This document shows positions 1 through 5,701 of a DNA stretch of 8,005 nucleotides, piece after piece (within the stretch, counting starts at the first letter, position 1; each line of letters opens with the position of its first letter). Origin of the DNA: an uncultured Gemmatimonadota bacterium (GTDB taxonomy: Bacteria; Gemmatimonadota; Gemmatimonadetes; Gemmatimonadales; Gemmatimonadaceae). Position numbers and translations under genes: made by a program. Location: positions 1 through 8,005 of the forward strand of contig CAITQY010000772.1 of the NCBI GenBank assembly GCA_903894655.1, in the 5' to 3' direction. The notes under the pieces were generated by a model, which did no database searches, was not told the origin of the DNA, and saw only the letters and a list, made by a program, of their open reading frames with translations.

Positions 1-559
1 AGCCGACAATCGTGTCGCCGAGATACTGCGGACTGGAGTGCCATTCGATCACCCGCCCGTCATAGGTGCGCAACTCCTCCACCTCGCGCAGCGGGCGCGC
101 GGTCTCCCCGCCATGCCCCCAGTCGTGGAAGCGCGGCCCCGATTCGACTTGCGCCGTGATCCGCACCCGTAAGGGGATGGCGTCGAGCAGATCGCCCGGC
201 TCGGCTGCCAGTTTCCAGAGCCGGCGCAACTGCTGATTGCTGCGGACCTCGTTGCCGTCGAGATCGAGCACGGTGACCGCGTCGGAGCTCGCCTCGAGCG
301 TGGCTTCCAGCAACGACATCGCCTGTTGGACTTCGTCGCGCTCGCCGATCGCGGTACGCACCCGCTCGAGCCGCTCGGCGAGTTCACTCGACACGGTCTC
401 CAGCGAGTGCTCCATCATGGCGCGGTCGTGATCCGCATCGTCGTAGGCGCCCTCGACGGCCTCGAGAAACGGCGCCAGCGACTCCGGCACGTCGGCGAGG
501 GTGCCGAAGTACCGACGCAGCTGACGGATCAGCAGCTTATGCCGGAGTTCAACGTTCAC
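1..559 (-). CDS. PAS-domain signalling protein, N-terminal part (runs off left edge)
   Basis: Reading leftward from a GTG at 557-559, the frame stays open for 186 codons to the window edge. The first ~80 residues are charged and helical (LRHKLLIRQLRRYFG near the start, then a run with many Glu and Arg), ending in a coiled-coil-like stretch (ETVSSELAERLERVRTAIGERDE). From about residue 83 it resembles a PAS fold: LLEATLEASSDAVTVLDLDG, then LRRLWKL, and later RTYDGRVIEWHSSPQYLGD. This N-terminal layout is familiar from histidine kinases and GGDEF/EAL proteins encoded next to FIST genes. The output domain lies outside the window, so kinase versus cyclic-di-GMP enzyme cannot be decided. The start is an inference: an in-frame stop lies just upstream (575-577), GTG is the first usable start, and no clear Shine-Dalgarno is seen. 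The 11-bp overlap with the upstream FIST gene suggests translational coupling. A later start at the Met-Met pair (residues 48-49) is possible but would remove the conserved-looking N-terminus. Confidence 0.8.
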   Translation of the reverse strand, partial: MNVELRHKLLIRQLRRYFGTLADVPESLAPFLEAVEGAYDDADHDRAMMEHSLETVSSELAERLERVRTAIGERDEVQQAMSLLEATLEASSDAVTVLDLDGNEVRSNQQLRRLWKLAAEPGDLLDAIPLRVRITAQVESGPRFHDWGHGGETARPLREVEELRTYDGRVIEWHSSPQYLGDTIVG

Positions 560-1688
560 GGAGCGTGGTGATCGTCATCGTCTGGTTGTGCAGCTCGCAT
601 GCGGTCGATCCGCTGAAGGGCGCAATCTCGCCGTAGGAGTAGAAGCCGACGAGCACCGCGTCGTCGCCGAGCACATCACGCACGCTTTCGACTTCTTCCT
701 CGACGCGCTGCTTGAGCACCAGCTTGCGGCCCACGCAACTGATCAGGATCGCCAGCTCCGGTGGCGTGCTCCCGACTGCCTCGAGCGAGGCGCTGGCGGC
801 TCCCTGCGCGCCGTCCACGAGCCGGTCCACGTTGGATTTCATGAGCCGGGCCAGGTGTCCTTGCGGGACGTCGCCGGCAAAGGTCAGGCTGCCGGCCGCT
901 TCATCGACGCCGAGGATGGTCCGCACGACGCCGTGCTCGCCCTTGGCGCTGCGCACGCTGAGCGGGAAGAGCAGGCCGCTGCTGGGGAGATCACTGGCGT
1001 GGCGCCCCAGGTAGCTCTTGTACAGTTCCAACGCCGGCGCGCCGTCGAGTTCGTACAGGATGTTCCCGGTCGATCGCGTGATCACGCGCTCCGGTCCGAA
1101 GGCATCCCAGCCGCCGAGCGAGCCGTGACCGACCTGCAGCCGGTTACCGTACAGACCGATCGCCGCCACGGCGCGTCCCGTGCAACCGCCGTCGACGCAC
1201 ACACAGGTCTGCTCGAATTGCGCGCCGTCAGCGGCCAGCCCACCGGTTACGAGCACCTCGGCCGGCAACTGCTCCCGGAGTCCAGCCAGCAGCGCCGACC
1301 CGTTCACCTGGAGCCCTTCGGAGAGCACAAGCACGTGCACCAGATCGTCGGCGCGCAGCGACGTGGCGAGCGCTTCGCCCACGCGGTGGCTGTCCTCCAT
1401 CGAGTTGAGCGGGAGGTGTGCCACCCGCACCTGCGTATGCTCGAACTGCACCACCGCGGCCACGATCGTCTCATCGGTCACATCGGTTCCGCAGATCTCG
1501 CCCGCGGTCGAGCACCCGACCAGGCGAGCGTCCGGGTATCGCGCCCGCAGCGTTGGCAGCGCGTCCGACTCCTGAATCGCCGCCCGTGCGCCGAAGAGCA
1601 GGACCAGCTGCGGCGCGAGCGGCGCATGGTCGCCGCGCATGGTGCGCCACCCCGACGGACGAGTCCACTGCAGTTTGTGTACGATCAT
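549..1688 (-). CDS. FIST domain sensory protein (FIST_N + FIST_C)
   Basis: The 379-residue protein has the length and order of a stand-alone FIST protein. The N-terminal FIST domain covers about residues 25-190, with LVLLFGA near 29-34, GCSTAGEI at 58-65 and GGLAADG at 149-155. The C-terminal FIST domain covers about 195-365, with NILYELDGAPALELYKSYLG at 209-228 and, near the end, SCVGRKLVLKQRVEEEVESV followed by GFYSYGEIAPF at 348-358. No signal peptide or membrane segment is visible, so it is expected in the cytoplasm. FIST domains are predicted small-ligand sensors, possibly for amino acids, linked to signal-transduction proteins; no ligand can be read from sequence. The ATG at 1686-1688 is preferred because MIVHKLQWTRPSGWR matches the usual family beginning. 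GAGAG sits only 2 nt upstream, which is too close for a standard SD. A cysteine cluster (C162, C164, C169) lies between the domains. The downstream PAS protein is the likely partner. Confidence 0.93.
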   Translation of the reverse strand: MIVHKLQWTRPSGWRTMRGDHAPLAPQLVLLFGARAAIQESDALPTLRARYPDARLVGCSTAGEICGTDVTDETIVAAVVQFEHTQVRVAHLPLNSMEDSHRVGEALATSLRADDLVHVLVLSEGLQVNGSALLAGLREQLPAEVLVTGGLAADGAQFEQTCVCVDGGCTGRAVAAIGLYGNRLQVGHGSLGGWDAFGPERVITRSTGNILYELDGAPALELYKSYLGRHASDLPSSGLLFPLSVRSAKGEHGVVRTILGVDEAAGSLTFAGDVPQGHLARLMKSNVDRLVDGAQGAASASLEAVGSTPPELAILISCVGRKLVLKQRVEEEVESVRDVLGDDAVLVGFYSYGEIAPFSGSTACELHNQTMTITTLRER

Positions 1689-1697
1689 CGCTCTCGG

Positions 1698-1703
1698 ATT
1701 ATG
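1698..1703 (-). promoter_or_regulatory. Possible -10 element upstream of the FIST gene
   Basis: On the minus strand the hexamer CATAAT ends 9 nt before the FIST start codon. It differs from TATAAT at one position and stands out in this GC-rich sequence. No convincing -35 box is seen 16-18 bp further upstream. If used, the transcript would begin within about 3 nt of the ATG, so it would be almost leaderless, which would fit the lack of a properly spaced SD. It would give the FIST-PAS pair its own promoter, separate from the hydrolase gene upstream. Confidence 0.3.
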
Positions 1704-1708
1704 GCGGT

Positions 1709-1743
1709 ATCGCGTGGGAGACCACGGGATGACGATCGCGTGG
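1709..1743. repeat. Short direct repeat in the hydrolase-FIST gap
   Basis: The 9-mer ATCGCGTGG occurs at 1709-1717 and again at 1735-1743, the second copy abutting the stop codon of the upstream hydrolase gene. A small hairpin (CGTGG 1713-1717, CCACG 1722-1726) lies inside. It is too weak, and has no T-run, to be called a terminator. The repeat could be an operator or chance in a 55-bp GC-rich spacer. Confidence 0.35.
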
Positions 1744-2772
1744 CTACGGCGTCACGAACAAACCCCAATGGACTCGCAGGTACTGCTCCAGCACTTGGGC
1801 GGTCACGTCGGCAAACCGTTCACGATTGGCGGCGTTGTCGCGCACCCCGACGAAGTTGGCTTCGATCTGAACCCCACAAATTAACCCACCGGTGGTGCCC
1901 CCGAGCGGCCCGGCCTCGCTACCGCACGAATGCCGACGGGTGTTGTCGCCGCCGTTAAAGTAGTCGGCGCCGCTTGGGCGTGGATCGCTGCTGCTGGGTA
2001 TCGCCGGGAATCCCTTGTCGGCGTAGAGCGTACCGAGACTGGTGGGGCCACGCAAGAGTGCGGAGAAAGACAGCGGCGAGGCGAGAGAGAGCGTCAGTAT
2101 GCTGGCGCTGTTCTCGAGCGCACGCGAGGCATCGAGCGCGGCGTCGCTGCCGTCGAGTTGTGTGGCCGTGAGCAGGTACCCGAGCTCGAGACGCGGCACG
2201 GCATGGCTGTGACCGTGCATGTCCATGTACCAGCCCTTGCCATGCGCCTTGATCACTTCGTTCTTGGCGAGGTCGATGTACGCATGCCACTCCGCGAGTG
2301 CCTGTGCCGCCTCGGCGTTGCCGCAGCCCGCCTCCGGCTGCAACCGGTTGGGGTCGAGCTTGCGGCGCGACAGGTGTGAGATGATCACATGCGGATATCG
2401 GCCGAAGCGCGCGGCGTACCGGGCCTGCATGGTGCGCACGAGCTCTTGCGTGTTGGCGTCGGTGACCGTGGTGGCCGATCCGCCGCAGGCACTGGCGGTG
2501 CGATCGGGAATCGACGACGGCGTGAGTAACCCGCCGTGTGGCGCCGAGAGAATCACGGGCGTGTTGCCGGCGATGTACTCCACGTAGCCGTTCCGTCCGA
2601 GGTACGACTGCCCGGGTACGTAGACGACCGGCGCCACCGGCGGCGACACCGGCGGCGCCACGACGGGGGGCTTCGTGTCAGTGGGGCCGCCTGAGCATGC
2701 GCTCAGCGCAACGACGAACAGCAGGGCAAGCGTAGACGAGGGGGGCCGGTTGAACCAGTGCGGGAGGGACAT
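1744..2772 (-). CDS. Lipoprotein of the N-formylglutamate amidohydrolase-like fold
   Basis: The 342-residue protein starts with a lipoprotein signal: a hydrophobic run from about residue 14, then lipobox LSAC with lipidated Cys26. A Pro/Val-rich linker (about 34-53) follows, as in surface-tethered enzymes. Serine, not Asp, follows the Cys, which by the E. coli rule would allow outer-membrane sorting. The catalytic domain shows SAPHGG at 76-81, SRRKLDPNR at 135-143, DMHGHSH at 184-190 and QIEAN at 302-306. These correspond to the His/Glu/Arg motifs of the N-formylglutamate amidohydrolase (FGase) superfamily of zinc hydrolases. Substrate is not determined: FGase relatives hydrolyse N-formyl or other N-acyl amino acids. 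Four cysteines in the mature domain (96, 150, 283, 299) could form disulfides, fitting an extracytoplasmic location. The start is supported by the signal peptide and by a GGGAGAG Shine-Dalgarno 9 nt upstream. It is first in a minus-strand series with FIST and PAS genes downstream. Confidence 0.85.
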   Translation of the reverse strand: MSLPHWFNRPPSSTLALLFVVALSACSGGPTDTKPPVVAPPVSPPVAPVVYVPGQSYLGRNGYVEYIAGNTPVILSAPHGGLLTPSSIPDRTASACGGSATTVTDANTQELVRTMQARYAARFGRYPHVIISHLSRRKLDPNRLQPEAGCGNAEAAQALAEWHAYIDLAKNEVIKAHGKGWYMDMHGHSHAVPRLELGYLLTATQLDGSDAALDASRALENSASILTLSLASPLSFSALLRGPTSLGTLYADKGFPAIPSSSDPRPSGADYFNGGDNTRRHSCGSEAGPLGGTTGGLICGVQIEANFVGVRDNAANRERFADVTAQVLEQYLRVHWGLFVTP

Positions 2773-2791
2773 ATCGGGAATCTCTCCCGCA
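2759..2791 (-). promoter_or_regulatory. Inverted repeat covering the SD and start codon of the lipoprotein gene
   Basis: Arms TGCGGGAG (2759-2766) and CTCCCGCA (2784-2791) are perfect 8-bp complements separated by 17 nt. In the mRNA the distal arm contains most of the Shine-Dalgarno sequence and the other arm is codons 3-5 of the gene, with the AUG in the loop. Folding would mask the ribosome-binding site. It could be a real translational brake or a by-product of GC-rich sequence. Confidence 0.4.
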
Positions 2792-2824
2792 GCTCTGTGC
2801 CCCGGAATGGGTACGCCGGTGCCA

Positions 2825-2944
2825 GATCACGCGGAGGCGCAGAGGGCGCAGAGGGCGCAGAGCCGAGCCGCGTGCTTTTCTCTCGGCAGTCTCCCTTGGG
2901 GGTCCTCTCTGCGTGCTCTGCGCTCTCAGCGCCTCCGCGTGATC
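2825..2944. repeat. 120-bp imperfect palindrome with 9-bp tandem repeats
   Basis: The left arm (2825-2862) and the reverse complement of the right arm (about 2907-2944) match at 34 of 38 positions, including an unbroken outer 16 bp beginning GATCACGCGGAGGCGC. The left arm has a 9-bp unit GAGGGCGCA at 2842-2850 and 2851-2859, preceded by an 8-bp version (2834-2841) and followed by a partial GAG. The central region holds a smaller stem (GCCGAG 2862-2867 with CTCGGC 2882-2887). The repeat generates meaningless reading frames rich in Ala-Glu-Gly or Arg-Ala-Gln in several frames. The CGCGGAGGCGCAGAG style recalls dispersed intergenic repeats in several environmental phyla (recalled, not searched). 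It sits between divergent genes, beside both of their presumed regulatory regions. Whether it is a mobile (REP/MITE-like) unit, a structured RNA or a protein-binding site is not known. Confidence 0.85.
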
Positions 2945-2983
2945 CGTTCAACGATGCCAACTCGCCACACCACCCCCAGCTGA

Positions 2984-3012
2984 TTGCGGTGACGCCGCCA
3001 AGACCGTACCGT
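2984..3012 (+). promoter_or_regulatory. Candidate sigma70-like promoter, possibly leaderless
   Basis: TTGCGG (2984-2989) and TACCGT (3007-3012) are separated by exactly 17 bp and match the -35 and -10 consensus at their most conserved positions (TTG; T-A and the final T). The -10 box ends 5 nt before the ATG at 3018, so transcription would begin on or next to the start codon. The GTGAGAG directly abutting the ATG is too close to act as a normal SD, which agrees with a leaderless message. This is inference from one site. Confidence 0.4.
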
Positions 3013-3017
3013 GAGAG

Positions 3018-4373
3018 ATGTCTACAGACCGCTCCCGCCGGGATTTCGTGAAGAGCGCGGCCATTTTCGGTGCCGCCGCCGCTGTCGTCCCGAGTGCCGC
3101 CGGCGCCACGCCGCCGCCCCACGACCGCAGCGCGCTGCCCAGCGGCGCGCGGCCCAGCAGCGCTCCGCTCACGCCGCACCCCGGGGCGTTGTACGACGTG
3201 GCGCGCGACGAGGCCTACTGGACGCAAGTCGCCGCCAAGTACCGGATCACCCCGCGTACCACGAACCTCGAAGCGGGCTTCTTCGGCATGATGGCGCAGC
3301 CCGTGCTCGAGGCATATCACCGCCATATCGATCGCGTGAACAGCGAGAGCTCGTACTTCGCGCGGCGCGAGTATCCGGCGATGTTTCGCACGGCGCGCGA
3401 GCGCGTGGCCGCGTTCGTGGGGGCCAAGCCCACCGAGCTCGCCTTCTCGCGCAACGCCACCGAAGCGCTGCAGGCGCTCATCGGGCAGTACAATCGCGTG
3501 CAGCCCGGCGACACGGTCATGTACGCCGACCTCGATTACAACGCCATGCAGTGGGCCATGAATGCCTTGGCCGCGCGCTGCCAGGCGAAGGTGGTCACGC
3601 TCAACATCCCTGAGCCGGCGTCGCACGACAACATTCTCGCCCTGTACACCACCGCGCTCGCGGCCAATCCGCGCACCAAGCTCCTGCTGCTCACGCACTG
3701 CAACAACAAGACCGGCTTGCTGCTGCCCGTCGGTGAGATCACCGCGCTGGCGAAGGCGCGCGGGGTGGATGTGATCGTCGACGCGGCGCATTCGTTCGGG
3801 CAGGTGCCGCTCACGATGGCCGACATGGGCGCCGATTTTGTGGGACTCAATCTGCACAAGTGGATCGGCGCGCCCGTCGGCGCCGGTGCGCTGTACATTC
3901 GCGAGGGCTGCCTGAGCGCGATCGATCGCGCGCACGCTGACGAGAGCGCGCCGATTGATCGCATCGAGAGCCGTATCCACACCGGGACCACGCACTTCGC
4001 CACCGTGATGACGATTCCTGAGGCCATCGATTTTCAGCTCAGTATCGGCATGCCGCAAAAAGCCGCCCGCCTGCGCTATCTGCGCGACCGCTGGGTGCAC
4101 GCCGTGGCCGATGTGAAGGGTGTGAACATTCTCACGCCGGAAGACGCCGCGCTCACCGGGGCCATCACCGGTTTCCGCCTGCACCAGCGTGGCACCGGCG
4201 ACGCCAACCGCGCCCTCGCGACCACGCTGCACGACGAATTCGGCGTCTTCACCTTCCAGCGCACCGGGCTCGCCAACGGCGATTGCGTGCGCGTCACCCC
4301 CACGCTGTACAACAGCCCCGCGGACGCCGACAAACTGGCGGCCGCTCTTCGTACCATCGCCGCCCGAGGCTGA
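3018..4373 (+). CDS. Tat-exported class-V aminotransferase-fold PLP enzyme
   Basis: The 451-residue protein begins with a twin-arginine signal, SRRDFVK at 6-12, then a hydrophobic Ala-rich stretch to about residue 30 and a Pro/Ala/Ser-rich linker. The rest is a class-V aminotransferase fold (the NifS/isopenicillin-N epimerase/selenocysteine-lyase group). SRNATEAL (144-151) is the phosphate/cofactor region and VDAAHSFG (254-261) carries the Asp255 that contacts the PLP ring nitrogen. NLHKWIGAPVGAG (278-290) contains the Schiff-base Lys281, and HTGT (321-324) follows. All key cofactor residues are present, so an active enzyme is expected. Tat export fits, because the cofactor is loaded in the cytoplasm before translocation. 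The exact reaction (transamination, epimerisation, C-S cleavage) is unresolved; it most resembles the isopenicillin-N-epimerase-like group. The start is fixed by an in-frame TGA at 3012-3014 just upstream. Its stop is 2 bp from the next gene, and it opens a three-gene operon. Confidence 0.9.
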   Translation: MSTDRSRRDFVKSAAIFGAAAAVVPSAAGATPPPHDRSALPSGARPSSAPLTPHPGALYDVARDEAYWTQVAAKYRITPRTTNLEAGFFGMMAQPVLEAYHRHIDRVNSESSYFARREYPAMFRTARERVAAFVGAKPTELAFSRNATEALQALIGQYNRVQPGDTVMYADLDYNAMQWAMNALAARCQAKVVTLNIPEPASHDNILALYTTALAANPRTKLLLLTHCNNKTGLLLPVGEITALAKARGVDVIVDAAHSFGQVPLTMADMGADFVGLNLHKWIGAPVGAGALYIREGCLSAIDRAHADESAPIDRIESRIHTGTTHFATVMTIPEAIDFQLSIGMPQKAARLRYLRDRWVHAVADVKGVNILTPEDAALTGAITGFRLHQRGTGDANRALATTLHDEFGVFTFQRTGLANGDCVRVTPTLYNSPADADKLAAALRTIAARG

Positions 4374-4375
4374 GC

Positions 4376-5701
4376 ATGAAGCGCCGTACGTTTCTCGGAC
4401 ACGCCGGTGCGCTGGCGTCGATGCCGCTCGTCATGCCGTACCTCTCCCGTGCGTTCCCTGCGGCCGCCCCGATGCGTGTGAACGGCGCGCGGCTCAACGA
4501 GTGGCTCACGAACTTCGACCGCATTGGCCGCACACCGACCGGCATCAATCGGGTCGCGTATTCCGAGGCCGATCTCGCCGGGCGCGTCTTTACGCAGCAG
4601 CTGCTGCGCGATGCCGGGCTCACGCCACGCATCGATACCGCCGGCAACATCTATGCGCGGCTCGAGGGCACCGATCGCACGCTGGCGCCCATTCTGATTG
4701 GCTCGCACATCGACTCTGTCACCGACGGCGGCAACTTCGACGGACCGGTGGGCTCGTTCGGCGCTATCGAAGTGGCGCGCACCCTGCGGGAAACCAACAC
4801 GCGGCTGCGCCACCCGGTCGATGTCGTGATCTGGCAGAACGAGGAAGGGGGCACGACCGGCAGCAAGACCGCCATCGGCGAGATGAACGACGTCGAGCTC
4901 GCCAAAGTGGCGCGCTCGGGCAAGACCATCCGCGACGGTATCGGCATTATCGGCGGCGATGTGTCGCGTCTGGCCGAATCGGTCAAGAAGCAGGGCGACT
5001 TCGCCTGCTACATCGAGCTGCACATCGAACAGGGTGGCTTGCTCGAGAAGGCCGGCAAGCAGATCGGGGTCGTGCAGGGCATCGTGGGGCTGCGATGGTT
5101 CGAAGTCACAATTGTGGGCTTTGCCAACCACGCCGGCGCGACGCCCATGGATCAGCGACAGGATGCCATGCTGGCCGCGGCCAAGTTCACCGTGGCGGTG
5201 AATGACGCCGTGCGGGCCGAACCCGGTCGCCAGGTGGCCACCGTAGGGCGTATGGTGGTGTCGCCGAACACCACCAATGTGATCCCCGGACAGGTCGTGA
5301 TGACGGTCGACCTGCGGGACCTCGACCAATCCAAGATCGAGCACTTTACTGAGGTCTTCGAGCGGGTGGCGCGTGAAATCGGTGCTGCCACCAAGACCAC
5401 CTTCACGTTCAAGCGACTCACGGACAGCCGGCCCGCGATTTCTGATCCGCAGGTCATGAGCTGGATCGAATCCAGCGCCACCGCGCTTGGCCTGTCGTCG
5501 CAGCGCATGCCCAGCGGTGCCGGTCACGATGCGCAGGAGATCGCCCACATCGCGCCGATGGCGATGATTTTCATTCCGAGCGTGGGCGGCATCAGTCATT
5601 CGCCGAAAGAGTTTTCTCGCGCGGCCGATATCACCAACGGGGCCGACGTGTTGCTCAACGCCGTCATGGCTGCCGACGCCAGTCTGAAAGGGCGCGCATG
5701 A
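4376..5701 (+). CDS. Tat-exported M20 amidohydrolase (N-carbamoyl-amino-acid hydrolase/allantoate amidohydrolase type)
   Basis: The 441-residue protein starts MKRRTFLG, a twin-arginine signal, with a short hydrophobic region to about residue 30. Its body is a two-metal M20-type hydrolase of the hydantoinase/carbamoylase family. GSHIDSV (109-115, His111), FDGPVG (121-126, Asp122), NEEGG (155-159, Glu156/157), ELHIEQG (214-220, His216) and ISHSPKE (406-412, His408) give the expected metal ligands and catalytic glutamate. NHAGATPM (251-258) and SGAGHDAQ (380-387) are the family's dimer-interface and substrate motifs. The family cleaves N-carbamoyl amino acids, allantoate or ureidoglycolate-like compounds; which one is not readable here. 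After NEEGG the sequence has TTGS rather than the RF common in characterised members, suggesting a different substrate pocket. The ATG at 4376 is chosen over an earlier in-frame start (4283) because it restores the Tat signal and has GAGG 6 nt upstream. It overlaps the permease gene by 4 bp. Confidence 0.92.
   Translation: MKRRTFLGHAGALASMPLVMPYLSRAFPAAAPMRVNGARLNEWLTNFDRIGRTPTGINRVAYSEADLAGRVFTQQLLRDAGLTPRIDTAGNIYARLEGTDRTLAPILIGSHIDSVTDGGNFDGPVGSFGAIEVARTLRETNTRLRHPVDVVIWQNEEGGTTGSKTAIGEMNDVELAKVARSGKTIRDGIGIIGGDVSRLAESVKKQGDFACYIELHIEQGGLLEKAGKQIGVVQGIVGLRWFEVTIVGFANHAGATPMDQRQDAMLAAAKFTVAVNDAVRAEPGRQVATVGRMVVSPNTTNVIPGQVVMTVDLRDLDQSKIEHFTEVFERVAREIGAATKTTFTFKRLTDSRPAISDPQVMSWIESSATALGLSSQRMPSGAGHDAQEIAHIAPMAMIFIPSVGGISHSPKEFSRAADITNGADVLLNAVMAADASLKGRA

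Noticed and set aside
49..387. 112-codon minus-strand frame near the left edge
   Set aside because: The alternative minus frame starting at 559 is open to the edge and shows PAS-like features. This one is Ser/Arg-rich shadow sequence.
588..1958. 456-codon plus-strand open frame antisense to FIST and the lipoprotein gene
   Set aside because: No domain signature is seen, and it spans two genes and their spacer. It reads as a shadow frame.
2825..2944. CRISPR array or attachment site
   Set aside because: The 9-bp units are directly adjacent without spacers, and no cas, integrase or tRNA is present.
2758..3051. Short plus-strand frames with Ala-Glu-Gly repeats over the palindrome
   Set aside because: The peptide repeats only reflect the 9-bp DNA repeat and occur in several frames on both strands, so they are not a protein.
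2703..4232. 509-codon minus-strand open frame antisense to the aminotransferase gene
   Set aside because: Rich in Arg, Gly, His and Ala with no motifs, it crosses the palindromic repeat and overlaps the lipoprotein gene. It is a typical high-GC antisense shadow of a strongly supported gene.
4076..5599. 507-codon minus-strand open frame antisense to the M20 gene
   Set aside because: It has His/Arg/Asp-rich low-information composition and mirrors the codon bias of the real gene on the other strand.
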